Shown piece by piece: positions 32,511 through 43,087 of a stretch of DNA of 64,000 bases; the first letter of the stretch is position 1; every line of letters starts with the position of its first letter. Under the pieces are notes generated by a model, which searched no databases, was not told where the DNA came from, and was given only the letters and a program-made list of their open reading frames with translations. The translations under genes and the position numbers were made by a program. Location: positions 9,897,501 through 9,961,500 of the forward strand of contig JALMGJ010000025.1 of assembly GCA_023362775.1 (NCBI GenBank), in the 5' to 3' direction. The DNA comes from Charina bottae (lineage: Eukaryota; Chordata; Lepidosauria; Squamata; Charinaidae).

Positions 32511-33957
32511 CCTGAATGTGATGTTTGCCCACCCCATTTCCAATACACAATTTATTTTGTAAGCATTAAAAGTATTCCATCTTTGATCCAACAAGCCTTA
32601 GCTAGATTGTTTTGGTTACTTCAGTGAAACCTATCACATCAATCTAAAGAAAAGTTAATTTATATTTTCAGAGTATATAATGCTGGCTAAAGTATCTCAG
32701 CAAATTAGATTAAATATGGGCTTTGCCAAGTATATACGAAGGGATCTAAGAGAGGTCAGAAAAGAACAGAATAATAATAATACTGAAAGAAAAGGAAGAG
32801 AAAACCAGCTGTAAGAGACGGTCTCAGTTCTATTTCTGAAATGGGAAGATGTCACATTGTCATTTGGGGGAAAAAGCTGGTTTAGGAAAAGTTTGATTTT
32901 GTCAGGAAATAGCTAATGAAAAGGCTAGCAATATATATCAGGAAGGATGATTTCACTTGTTTATTTTTGTGGTTAAATTCTGAAACATGAATTGAGGGAA
33001 AGGTTCCAAAATCAGTACAGTATTGATGAGTGTAAAACAATGCTTTTTGAACTAGTTTACAAGTTACTTACTAAAAGGCAGGTTCATTTTATACCCACAA
33101 TTTGCATAGGGCTACCTTGCTCATCTCAGTATATTGTGGGTAATTTGGAGAGGCATCAAGTCTTTATTTTACAAAACTGCCTATAGGGTCTATATAGAGG
33201 ACAGAAGCATTATTGAAATTAAAGAAGATGCTAGGGTTGACACTGCACTTTACAGCATCACATTTCTTCATTTCTTAAAATGAAAATAAACCAAAATAAA
33301 TAAAGTCAGGTATGACAAAGATCCTGCAGGACATCAAAAGGAATGTCTATAGGGGACCCATGACCATCACAGCTGCAATGAACTAATGTGAGTGATTGAT
33401 TATGTCTTGCTGGCTTAAGCAAGGGATTGTAGATGTTAGGAATGTACAGCTCATGAATGGATGCTTTGATTCGAGGAGGCTTAGACAGGGAAGCACTGAA
33501 GTGAAGCAGCCTACCCTTTTGAAGCTTCAGGCCGCCAGGCTTCAATCTGTATGCTAAATGGAGTTTCTGTTTAGGATTTTCATATTCCAACAGATTGAAG
33601 TGGCTGGTTGAATTGAGCCAGTCCACTTGATGCTTCAGGGATCAAGGCAGAGACACTCCACTTTCCAAGTGCAGATGTCACCTCAGTTCAGTTCAATATG
33701 ATGGTTAGACTGAAGTGATGACTCAAAAGCTGCTCTGTCAAGCCAAGTACATGCAATTTCCTTCTAGCTGATAATGAGCCTTTTTCTCCCTTTGGAGGAT
33801 GGCTATGAATATGGAAAACCTGGTGGGGGAAGGGATGTCTAATTTATTCATTATCTATTGGTTTATACAGTTTGTCCCCACTATAATCAGCAAGAATCTG
33901 GGTGGTTCACAACATCATATAATAATACAACAAACATCTACAGCAGATATCTACTGT
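32511..33957. other. No recognised feature
   Basis: AT-rich sequence. A 106-codon minus ORF (33306-33626) has no recognisable motif and no supporting context. Confidence 0.45.
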
Positions 33958-34203
33958 ATATCTCCATCTCCATCTCCATCATCTCCATCTCCATCATCTC
34001 CATCTCCATCACCTCCATCTCCATCTCTATCTCTATCTCTACAGTATATCTATATCCTGCTGTATATATATTATATAATATAATATAATATAATATAATA
34101 TAATATAATATAATATAATATAATATAATATATTATATTATATTATATTATATTATATTATATTATATTATATTATATTATATTATATTATATTATATTA
34201 TAA
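33958..34203. repeat. (CTCCAT)n plus long AT palindrome
   Basis: A CTCCAT/CTCTAT hexanucleotide run (33958-34042) is followed by an inverted pair of pentanucleotide arrays. TAATA units run up to 34130 and TATTA units start at 34131. The arms are exact reverse complements for about 55 bp each side, and the right array extends further to 34203. Confidence 0.95.
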
Positions 34204-36118
34204 TACATCCTAAAACATACACTTCTATAGAACACAAAACCAACCACTCTAAGCTACAATCAAAGCTATAGGATTTTTAAAAGGAATATCCCTGAATATT
34301 AATATGGAATTTTGAAATGACTAGGGATATCCATTATTTAAAGTTATACAGTATGTAACTGAATAGTTCATCTCTAATGAGAAATATTTTAGTTGCATGT
34401 CATGCCATCTTCCAAATCCATTGTTTGTATTTAAGGTCACAGAATATCAGCCATTTAGGAATATGACTGTAAGAGGGTTTCATTGTTTAACCATTGCTAT
34501 TGTCTAGCTTGCACTATGTTTGTCAACCTCTCCTGTTGGACATCATTGATGCTGATCCAAGGCCTTTTCTCATAGCCTTGGATACTAGGATGGCATAGAG
34601 TCATAGTTTTTGCCCAATATAACATCTGAAAGTTTATAATGCATGGTATAAAATGGGCTGGCTTTGCTCAGTGAGCAAAGACTTGGTTTGCTTAAACGTT
34701 ATTTACTGAATTAATTACAATTGGCTAGGTTTGTATGACACACAAAGCCAAAGGCATCCAGTACAGACCACCATGACAAAAAAGAAAAAAATTGTGCTGC
34801 CACATCAAGATACAACCCTCAACTGTTCTATTTGCATCCTGATACCATATGCTTATGTACAAGTCACAGGATTTGTGTCTTGACAACACAATACAAGTTT
34901 TGTCATTTTGTCCCAATTGCTACCCTATGGAAGCCGATGTGCAAAGCCATAAAGCAGGACAGTTGGACTCATGTACCCACAATTAGCCAAACTAAACAAA
35001 CCACATTTTGGCTTGGCACACTGGGGGTAAACCCAACAATATTATTTTTCATTTATAGTCACTTGAAATCACTGCAAGTTTTTTTTAAGTTAAAAGGAAG
35101 AAAAGAAACACCTATCGCCGTTAGTCTTTTTCCTTTCTCTGCTTTCACAATTATCTCAAGAAAGGGGAGACAAATTATCCCTTAAAAACAGAGATTACTG
35201 TTTTTAGAAATAATATGTCATTAGTAACCTACTCATCATATTAGTGAGTTTCTATGAGAAGTGTACTGCTTGGCATTTGTCACCTTGCCACAGCCGTAGC
35301 AGAAAAACGCCTTCATCCATGGAAAAAAACAGTGCATACACAGACAAGCAGACTAGAGCGGCCTGTTTTCAATCTGTTTTCAGAAGGGCCTTAACAATAA
35401 TGTGTTCAGATTACATTTGCAAGCACTTTATTTTAGGAAACAACATCCTAATTGGTGAGAGTGGTGCGAATTGCTTTTAACTTACTTATTAATCACAACT
35501 TCTAAAATAAGGAAACATGAACAAATGCAGAAACATAACAGGATAAATATAGGCTGCTTTTAAATTAAAGAAGTAAAATTAATCTAAAAGTGCTATTTTA
35601 CCTTATAAATAAACATTCAAACACTCTCAGTTTCTTTATAGCAATGGCATGAGGACCTCTGCTTCATCTCTATCATCTGACACTTTGCAACTCTGATTTT
35701 AATTCATTTAAAAAGTTATTTGTCTCTGTACTTCTTCAGCATTTTTTAAAAAAGCCTTTAGAGGAACAATGTTACTGTAGGTCAGTTTGAATGCGTTTTG
35801 CTCTAGGTCAGTCTCAAGGACAAATAGCTTCTTAAGATTACTCTGTCAACTATTATTTATTTTATGTGTATATCATACTGTACATTGGTTTTCTTCATTA
35901 TTGTTTATAGCGTCTTCTCTGCTGCTTTAAAACAAAATGTTGCTGCTTCAGATTTGATTTTTTTTTCCAATTTACAGTAACAAGCTGCTTATCTACCCCT
36001 TGCTTTCTTATTTCTCACTGTAAGAATAGAATCATCTTTGGATGGGTAGCTTGAACAAGAGGCTGTGGAAGAAACATTCATTTATTGAATGCTGCAGCAG
36101 CTTGGTATTAAGGCTTGC
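34204..36118. other. No recognised feature
   Basis: AT-rich sequence without a convincing ORF. The longest is 117 codons at 34832-35185, with no motif. Confidence 0.45.
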
Positions 36119-36132
36119 TATGCCACTACATA

Positions 36133-36470
36133 GGGGCGTGGTGGCTCAGCGGGTAAGACGCCAGGCTTGTTGATCGGAAGATTGCAAGTTCGGAGGTTCG
36201 AATCCCTAGCCCTGCGTGCAGAGTTAGCTCCTGCACTAGCTCCAGCTCTTGCCAACATAGCAATTCGAAAGCATGCAAATGGAAGTAGATTAATAGGTAC
36301 CACTTCGGTGGGTAGGTAACAGCGTTCCGCGTGTGTCATGCGGCCACATGACCGTGGAAGCGTCTTCGGACAACGCTGGCTCTTTGGCTAACTAACGGAG
36401 ATGAGCACCGGCCCCTAGAGTCGGACACGACTGCACAAATGTGCGCGGGGTACCTTTACCTTTACCTTTT
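36133..36470 (+). mobile_element. Sauria-type SINE with 14-bp TSD
   Basis: A tRNA-derived head with an A-box-like 'gtggctcagcgggtaag' (from 36140) and a perfect B box GGTTCGAATCC (36195-36205). The body has 'gcggccacatgaccgtggaagcgtc', 'ggctctttggctaactaacggagatgagcaccgg' and 'gagtcggacacgactg'. The end is a (ACCTTT)n tail. Exact 14-bp duplications TATGCCACTACATA flank it (36119-36132, 36471-36484). All parts are intact, so it is a comparatively young copy. The 3' 'gtcggacacgactg' block is the BovB-like part that would recruit the BovB enzyme. Confidence 0.92.
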
Positions 36471-36484
36471 TATGCCACTACATA

Positions 36485-36620
36485 AGAATTTGATGGAGGG
36501 GAAGGTAAAAGAAGATGTAGCAATAGCAACAGTATGGCCAAATATGATATTGAGATGACACCGTAGCACACAAACCAACCAAAACCCTTCAGAACATCGT
36601 AAGTAAACCAAAAGACCCAG
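36485..36620 (+). pseudogene. Penelope-like element, upstream piece split by provirus A
   Basis: From about 36567 the frame reads AHKPTKTLQNIVSKPKDPV, the linker before the GIY-YIG domain of Penelope reverse transcriptases. It stops at the proviral target duplication CCAG (36617-36620) and the same frame resumes at 47772. Further left the frame is broken by stops, and the boundary with the SINE flank is unclear. Confidence 0.7.
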
Positions 36621-36988
36621 TGAAGCAGATGGGCCCAATAGTCTTAATTTGATATCAAAGGCTTAATTAACCTTTCTCTGTTGTAAGATTGGGAAAAAGA
36701 CTGAAGGTCTTGCCTAATGTTCTTACAGGCTTACTGACCTATGTAACACAAAGGTAAAGACGTTGGAAGTTCCCTAAACTCACAGATGGTGTAAGATAAC
36801 TTCTTCTTTTGTATCCTGTTTTGGTACACTGTATCTCGATTGCAAAACCTATAAAAGATAGACTCTGGGAGTAGCCCGGGGTTCAGACTTTGTCAAGCTA
36901 TTGCTCTGAACCATTGCTAGCAATAAACCTGTATTCTCCAACCTGGTGGTCTTGTCTCCTGTCTTGGGAAAGTGGTTTTCCTGCTTCA
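36621..36988 (+). repeat. 5' LTR of provirus A, 368 bp
   Basis: TG...CA ends; a TATA-like 'cctataaaagata' near 36850 and a poly(A) signal AATAAA at 36922-36927, so U3-R-U5 order is intact. It shares its U3 start, TATA and poly(A) regions with the LTR of provirus B but lacks B's duplicated U3 block. Confidence 0.93.
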
Positions 36989-36992
36989 TTTC

Positions 36993-37010
36993 TGGCGACC
37001 CAGATGGGAC
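36993..37010 (+). promoter_or_regulatory. Primer-binding site, tRNA-Arg type (provirus A)
   Basis: TGGCGACCCAGATGGGAC, four bases after the LTR, is complementary over all 18 nt to the 3' end of a vertebrate tRNA-Arg (CCG anticodon, by memory of its sequence ending ...CATCTGGGTCGCCA). It primes minus-strand DNA synthesis. Confidence 0.8.
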
Positions 37011-37569
37011 ACAATGGGGCCCTGAGGCCCCTCTGGAGGGTCACTCCATCGGGGACTCCATGAGTTGAAGGGAACTTCCCAGGCGCCATCGGACACTTTT
37101 GTTCCAAGGGACTTCCCAGTGACACCAGATCCCCGCGGCGTCGGCTGACGCCTTCAAGAACCACTTGTGAGGGACGGAGACCAGGCCCAGTTCCAGCTGC
37201 TGGAAGACGGGGAAACAAGCCTGCAGGCAAGTATTGGGGAAAAGGAATAATCCCTCCCTGTAAGCAGGGAAGGGGGGAGAGGCCTGATCCCCCTCTCTCT
37301 AAAGGTAAAGGTGGGAAGGTTGTGAGGTATGGTTGATGTGCATGTCCACTGCGGTTCCCAATGGTGACTGTCGAGTGTCCAGTGCCTTGGGCCAGTGAAA
37401 AGCGTTTGGTGTCTGAAGTTCCCATCGGAGGCTGTGAGTGTCCGGCTCCCTGGGTCAGACTTGAGTGTGTGTGAGAAAATTCCTCCATGTCACCCTGAGA
37501 ACGAAGGACCCCTTACCTTCTTCTCAACCCTCTTTCCTCGTTTGTCTTGTCTGGTGCCCTGGGAGGGAC

Positions 37570-38485
37570 ATGGGAGGGGGAGGAAGTGTGCCCCTCACTC
37601 CGTTAGAGTGTATGTTACAACATTTTAAGTCTGCTTATGTCAGTCAGGACTACGGCATTAAGTGGAGCAGGCAGAAATTGAGGGTTTTCTGTAAGGCGGA
37701 ATGGCCAACTTTTAAACTCGGGTGGCCGGCCATGGGTACGTTTGATCCCACCATAGCCATTAGGGTGCATCAGAAGGTATTCCATCCCACGGAAGGCCAT
37801 CCCGATTAGGCCCCATACATCGATGTGTGGCTCGATCTAATTCAACACCCCCCTGTATGGCTCCAGAAGTGTAAAGCAGCCCACTGCCGACCCTTGGTCT
37901 CGCGTATCTTACCGCCCAGGAAAGGCAAGAGACTGGCTCCGATCCTTCCTGGCTGCCCAGAAGAATTGCCTCAACCACCTCCCTATGTCCCTCCATCAAC
38001 TAGCCGCCTTTCAACTCCTCAAACCTCCTCCCCAGGAGGAGGTGTGGATGGATCATCCATCATCCACATCCAAATTGCAAAAATTGGAGGGAGCCCTAGG
38101 AAAATCTATGAGTGAACTGATGGAAGTTGCTAGGAAAACTTTCGTGAATCGAGATAGGGTTGAAGAGAGGAAGCAGGAGCAAAAGATGCAAAGGAAAGCA
38201 GAATTGTTGGCTGCGGCCATGATGGGGGTTCCTAGAGGAAGGGGAGGCGGCAGAGGCCAGGGGTTTGCTGGACCCCTCGGACAGAACCAGTGTGCCATAT
38301 GTAAAAGGGAAGGCCACTGGAAGGGTGAGTGTCTGGAAAAGGATAAAGAAGTAGTCCTTGAAGGGAGATGTGAAGGGCTTGTCAGGAACTATCGAGGCAG
38401 CCGGGGAAGAACCTTGAGGGGGAGGGGATGAGGGTCATCCGGCACCCCCCTCATTGGTCTGGCTGAAGCTGAAGAATGGGACTGA
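37570..38485 (+). pseudogene. gag of provirus A: MA, late domain and NC kept, capsid deleted
   Basis: Encodes the structural polyprotein. The ATG at 37570 is followed by glycines (MGGGGSVPL), giving the N-myristoylation signal of MA. The MA block with FCKAEWPTFKLGWP and VFHPTEGHPD is the gammaretrovirus matrix signature. A TAG at 37807-37809 interrupts it, and the same frame then continues to 38115. It passes a PPPY late-domain motif (37975-37986) used to recruit NEDD4-type ligases for budding. The capsid core is missing. The next frame (37985-38431) carries only the charged C-terminal capsid helix and a CCHC zinc knuckle of nucleocapsid (38291-38332, C-X2-C-X4-H-X4-C). In-frame TGA codons at 38429-38431 and 38483-38485 follow, and the second sits where gammaretroviruses have the read-through stop between gag and pol. 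The upstream Met at 37465 is disfavoured because it would hide the myristoylation site. Confidence 0.85.
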
Positions 38486-38844
38486 GACAGACCGGGTTCG
38501 GCCCGCCCCCCAGAACCTATGGTCAGTCTGACTATTGGAGGCATTAATTAAACCTTGGAGCCATTGGTCCCGAGTCAAGCTAGCTGCGCCCTCAGCCTGG
38601 TGAGTGGAGAGGGACCCCGCCCAACCCTTGAGGCTAACCTTGCGCTATACCAAATGAAAGGTCTCCCCTTCTGGTGATACTCCGGAAGCTGTCCCTCTGC
38701 AAACGGGAGACAAAGACATCTCACCCCCTGCAGGTGTTGCTCCAGAGGCCAACACCCGTTGCATGGGCCACGAGCCTTCTATCTCATTTTGTTTGGGTTT
38801 TGTATTCTGTCTAACCTAGGGGGTGCAAAAGGGGGGCCCACAGG
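38486..38844 (+). pseudogene. Remnant of pol in provirus A
   Basis: After the gag stop the frame runs through PPEPMVSLTIGG, matching the N-terminus of gammaretroviral protease, and ends at TAA 38549-38551 before the catalytic Asp region. No reverse transcriptase, RNase H or integrase core is present. The remaining stretch (about 38590-38840) is shared with provirus B and holds a block reading like the extreme C-terminus of integrase (QVLLQRPTPV). At least 3 kb of pol has been deleted. Confidence 0.65.
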
Positions 38845-41466
38845 ATGGATGCACACCAGAGGTTCAGAGACACCGCTCACATCCACAAGGGCCTCATGCC
38901 TTCAATATGGGTGGTTGTGATTCTCCTACTAATTAGTATTGCCATTAACTTCCTTTACCTATACCGCGTCTTGCTTGGAGAAGGGGGGAATGGGGAAGTA
39001 GGTTGGGTGACCCCACCTGGGGAAGTAAGTTCTGGAACCCCACCGGGGGATGATACCTGGATGCGGTGCCAGGACTCCCAGGCCTCCACCCCGGTTCCAG
39101 TCCCACAGGAACTTCCCCAGTGTATAGACTGCTTCCTACCCTTTTCCACCGGGAAGCGTTTTACTTACACACTTATAAACACCCCAAATTGCTCCTCCGG
39201 TTACTTCTCTCCTTGTAGCTATAAAGGGCGATGCTTCCTATGATGTAATGATGTAATGATGATCCCTTACAGCGATGCCACTTTGTACGCCCTTTTCAAA
39301 TTCCCACACAGGGTAGTCCCCATAAGCAGAGACCTCCCCACCGGGCCCCGGCAAGGGGGGGGCGTGGTCCAGCAGTTGACCCAGCCACCGCCACAGAACT
39401 GTTCGCTATGCGTGACGCTTACCCAGGTAGCAACCGTTCGGCAACACACCCTGTTGTACCATACCCAACGCCCGGCGGAGTGTAAGCCAAAGGGTTCCTG
39501 CACCCGTGGGGACCGGGAATATCGGTTGTGTTCTAAAGGCGGGGAAACCCTCTGTTATGACCCCCGGACCCTGATTCAGTTCAACATTTCTGTATGGGCA
39601 GGTCTGGGAATTGTTCAAAGCTCCGACGGGACTCGCCCTCCCTTGTACTACTTGAATCATACAGTGGCCACTAAAACCGGGGCAGGGTGGGTGCTGGAAT
39701 TTGACGTCTGCCAGGCAATGGCCAAGGTGGCTTTCAGGGGCTGTGGTAGCAAGACTTGGCAGGATATCTATCACACCAATCACAAGTATCTCTGCACCAG
39801 GAGGCAACCCTACACCATTGGACACCCGTTTCTCTCCCCCTGTGTGTCTTGGGGCGAACCGGGAAAAGTTCAGTGGGGAGCCGTTTGTGACCATACTGGA
39901 GGAGGGTACTCTGGTTGCTATAACCCCCTCAACACGGCTCAGCGGACAATCCAGCAATTCACCCGAGTTACAGGAGGAAACTGCGTCCACATCCAATTGG
40001 CAGAGGATCACCCAGCCATGGATTGCTATGGCTTGGGAATTGAAGGAACCGATTCTGACCCGCTAACATACATCACCGTTAAGGTGGAGGAGCTCTATGA
40101 GGGGCAAATTCAATCCACCGGGTGGTCGGTTTATGATAGGGTGATCTGACTAGCAAACGACGGGGAGGGACTTGAAGTGTCTAAAAAGGCGGAAAACCTG
40201 TTCCTATCCATGGCACAGGATATTGCCTCCACCTTATTGATTAAGAACTGCTTTGTGTGGGGGGGAACCAGTATGGGCGCCCAGTGGCCTTGGGAGGCTC
40301 TGGAGGCGGACCCTGTATATTTTAACAACCTCTCTTCAGTAGGGAATATCACTTGGTGCTCGCCCCAACCCGAGTATTTAGTCTGGACACTTACCACCAA
40401 TTTGATCGGGTGATACTGCCTGTGGAGGATGGGGGGATCCCTGGTAGGGGACCTACAGTGCCTGGGGTTTTGGAACAACTCCTGGGAGAGGTGGCAAACC
40501 CCAGCGAATCTCACTGCCCCCCCCCCCAGGTTTAATTTTCCATCCCCTGAAGGAGAAGGGGTCCAGATGTGTACTGGGAACTGGTCCTGCCCCGACCCAT
40601 GGCTTGCCCCTGCCGGCATGTACTGGATTTGCGGGGCCTTGGCCTACGAGGTACTCCCATACAACTGTTCAGGTTCCTGCACCCTTGGGTGGATAAAACC
40701 GTCCTTTTTCCTCCTCCCGCTACGCAGTCGACAATTCTTGGGCATTCCCTTGTACCACCCCTTGGGAAGGAGCCGCCCTCGCCACTCGGAGGATGAAGCT
40801 TTCTCTAATTTCCCTTGCCGAGACTCCTACGAAGGGGACACTTGGGACTCTGAGTGCATTGTTTGCACCTATGGGCGGGCTACCTGGGCAGAGGATGGGT
40901 CGTGGGGCTACCGTACCCCTATTTACATGCTGAACCGGATAATCCGGCTCCAGGCTGTCCTAGACCTAGCCGGACGCCACATTAGTCAGGCTCTGAACCT
41001 CCTGGCTGATACCACTGATAAGATCCGCACAGCCGTGTATCAGAATCGCCTAGCCCTAGATTATCTGCTTGCAAAAGAAGGTGGGGTCTGTGGAAAGTTC
41101 AATCTCACTAACTGCTGCCTGCAGATTGGGAAGACGGGCCAGGTCATTCACCAATTGACCACTGAACTTCACCAACTCACCCACAACCCAGCCCAGGAAT
41201 GGAAGGGGTTCAGTCTCCAAGACTGGTTTGATGGCTGGGGTCTCCCCAAGACGCCTGTGCTTAAGGCAGTTATTGCTTTTGTGGGCCTCATTGCAGCCAG
41301 GTGCGTCATCCTGCCTTGTGTTCTCCCTACTTTTGCTCGTACTATCTCCAACTCTCTCTCCTTGCTTATGGATAAGACGGCAACCACCAAGGCCATGGCA
41401 TGGTGGGAATATGAGAAACGTAGTGACTTGGAGGAACTTCAGCCATTATATGAAACTCCAGTGTAA
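38845..41466 (+). pseudogene. env of provirus A, one frame with three in-frame TGA codons
   Basis: Envelope glycoprotein gene in a single reading frame of 873 sense-or-stop codons, with no frameshift but TGA at 39241-39243, 40147-40149 and 40411-40413. The N-terminus (MDAHQRF...) has a hydrophobic segment SIWVVVILLLISIAINFLYL as signal or anchor. The surface part is cysteine-rich with several NXS/T sites (FNISVW, LNHTV). The transmembrane part has a heptad region after MLNRIIRLQAVLDL, then YQNRLALDYLLAKEGG. C-X7-CC follows (CGKFNLTNCC), then a membrane span (VIAFVGLIAARCVILPCVLP) and a short tail ending YETPV. No basic R-X-K/R-R cleavage site or classical fusion peptide was seen. The organisation resembles ERV3-like reptile and bird env genes. 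It cannot encode a full protein as it stands. Confidence 0.88.
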
Positions 41467-41489
41467 TTAGGGAATTTTGGTGGAGTTCC

Positions 41490-41500
41490 AAAGGGGGGAA
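41490..41500 (+). promoter_or_regulatory. Polypurine tract of provirus A
   Basis: AAAGGGGGGAA lies directly before the 3' LTR and primes plus-strand synthesis. The same tract precedes the 3' LTR of provirus B. Confidence 0.9.
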
Positions 41501-41677
41501 TGAAGCAGATGGGCCCAATAGTCTTAATTTGATATCAAAGGCTTAATTAACCTTTCTCTGTTGTAAGATTGGGAAAAAGACTGAAGGTCTTGCCTAATGT
41601 TCTTACAGGCTTACTGACCTATGTAACACAAAGGTAAAGACGTTGGAAGTTCCCTAAACTCACAGATGGTGTCAGAT
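41501..41677 (+). repeat. 3' LTR of provirus A, left part
   Basis: Identical to 36621-36797 except one A-to-C change, and includes one copy of the AGAT target duplication made by provirus B. The LTR is cut here and continues at 47583. Confidence 0.95.
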
Positions 41678-42165
41678 TGAAGCAGGTAGGCCCAAAAGTC
41701 TCCTTTTGATATTAGAAGCTTAATTAACATTTCTCTGTTGCAAACATAAGACAGAGATAGAAGTCTTGCTCAATGTTCTTGCACGGATACTAACCCTTGT
41801 AACACAAAGGTGCAGACATTGTAAGTTCCCTATACTTCCCTAAACTCACAGATGGTTTACGATAAGTTCCCCTTTTGTTATCCTGTTTTGATGTGCTAAT
41901 TATAAACAAGCTGCGCTTGTGACACGTAAGATGGTTCTATGTCTGGAACAATCTGTCTGAAACAAGCTGAGCTTGTGACACGTAAGATCTTGTCATATCC
42001 TGATTGTCTGGATTACAAACCCTATAAAAGATAAGCCCCGGGTGTGACCCGGTGTTCAGAATTTGCCAAGTTATTACTCTGAACCATTGCTAGCAATAAA
42101 CCTGTGTTCTCTAACTTCGCTTGGTCTCGTGTCCTGTCATTGGGAAGGTGAGTTTTCCCGCTACA
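41678..42165 (+). repeat. 5' LTR of provirus B, 488 bp
   Basis: TG...CA ends, TATA-like 'ccctataaaagata' near 42020, AATAAA at 42095-42100. U3 holds two copies of a block of about 56 bp not present in LTR A. The only difference from the 3' LTR is ccCggtg here versus ccTggtg there, a change at a CpG. Confidence 0.95.
41904..42011 (+). promoter_or_regulatory. U3 tandem duplication with palindromes (enhancer-like)
   Basis: Two direct repeats start at 41904 and 41960 (aaacaagctgNgcttgtgacacgtaagat, then ...gtctg), spaced 56 bp. Each contains an inverted repeat: ACAAGCTGCGCTTGT, and in the second ACAAGCTGAGCTTGT, which has perfect 7-bp arms. Direct repeats of 50-100 bp in U3 are typical gammaretroviral enhancers. 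The bound factors are not identified. Confidence 0.65.
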
Positions 42166-42168
42166 TTT

Positions 42169-42186
42169 TGGCGACCGCGGCAGGAC
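42169..42186 (+). promoter_or_regulatory. Primer-binding site, tRNA-Arg type (provirus B)
   Basis: TGGCGACCGCGGCAGGAC, three bases after the LTR. It is the same type as in A, but the sequence corresponds to a different tRNA-Arg (TCG-like, 3' end ...CTGCCGCGGTCGCCA by memory). Confidence 0.7.
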
Positions 42187-42846
42187 ACGACGGGGCCCTG
42201 AGGCCCCTCTGGAGGGTCACCACGCTCACAGGGATTTGGTAAGTCAAGGGGAATTTCCCAGGCGCCATCGGACACTTTTTGTTCCGAGGGACTTCCCAGT
42301 GACACCAGCTCCCTGTGGCATCGGCTGACGCCTTCAAGAACCACTTGCGAGGAACTGAGACCAGGCAGAACCCCAGCGCTGGAAGATGAGGAAACAAGCC
42401 CTGCAGGCGAGTATTGGGGAAGGGAGCTCCAGAGGAGTACGGCTCGAGAAGACGGGAGGGGTTGATCACCCCCGGGGCGAACAGGGGCCAGGGTTGGCCG
42501 GCTGCGGTTCCTCGAAAAAATCCCTATTGAGCCGGGAAAAGCCGGTGAGCCGGAATATCGGCGGGACCGAGGGGTAAAAAGAGAAAAGGAGGGGAGGTTG
42601 TGTGTTGTGATTGCTGTGTGAATGTTCGCTGCGTTTCCCAACGGTGACCGTTGAGTGTCCGGCACCTTGGGCCAGTGAGAAGTGAGTGAAGTCTGCAGTT
42701 CCCAGTGGAGACCGTGAGTGTCCGGCTCCTGGGGTCAGGCTTGAGAGCGTGACCAGTCCCTCTATGTTATCCCGAGAGTGAAGGACCCCTTACCTTCCTC
42801 TCAAACCCCCTTCCCTCATTGTCTTGTCTGGTGCCCTGGGAGGAAT

Positions 42847-43087
42847 ATGGGTGGAGGAGGTAGTGTGCCCTCTATCCCCTTAGGATGCATGATGAAGCAT
42901 TTTAAGTCTGCGTCTGTCAGTCAGGACTATGGCATTAAGTGGAGCAGACAGAAATTGAGGATTTATTGTAAGGGAGAATGGCTGACATTTCAAGTCGGGT
43001 GGCTGGCCAAGGGTGCATTTGCCATCCCACGGAAGGCCATCCCGATCAGGCCCCCTACATCGATGTGTGGCTCGATTTAATCCAACA
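42847..43087 (+). pseudogene. gag MA stub of provirus B
   Basis: ATG 42847 begins MGGGGSVPS, the myristoylated matrix N-terminus. The reading then follows MA of provirus A, but a deletion of about 43 bp relative to A shifts the frame and it stops at 43078-43080. At the site of A's in-frame TAG this copy has a sense codon. Homology to A ends near 43087. No late domain, capsid or nucleocapsid remains. Confidence 0.85.

Noticed and set aside
33306..33626. Minus-strand 106-codon ORF
   Set aside because: No recognisable domain; length is within chance expectation for the many frames scanned.
36133..36210. Possible tRNA gene (A box and perfect B box)
   Set aside because: It is the head of a SINE with a body, tail and 14-bp target duplications; there is no cloverleaf with acceptor stem.
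39267..40619. Minus-strand ORFs of 78-201 codons across env of provirus A
   Set aside because: Antisense shadows of env; no start context, motif or conservation to suggest an antisense gene.
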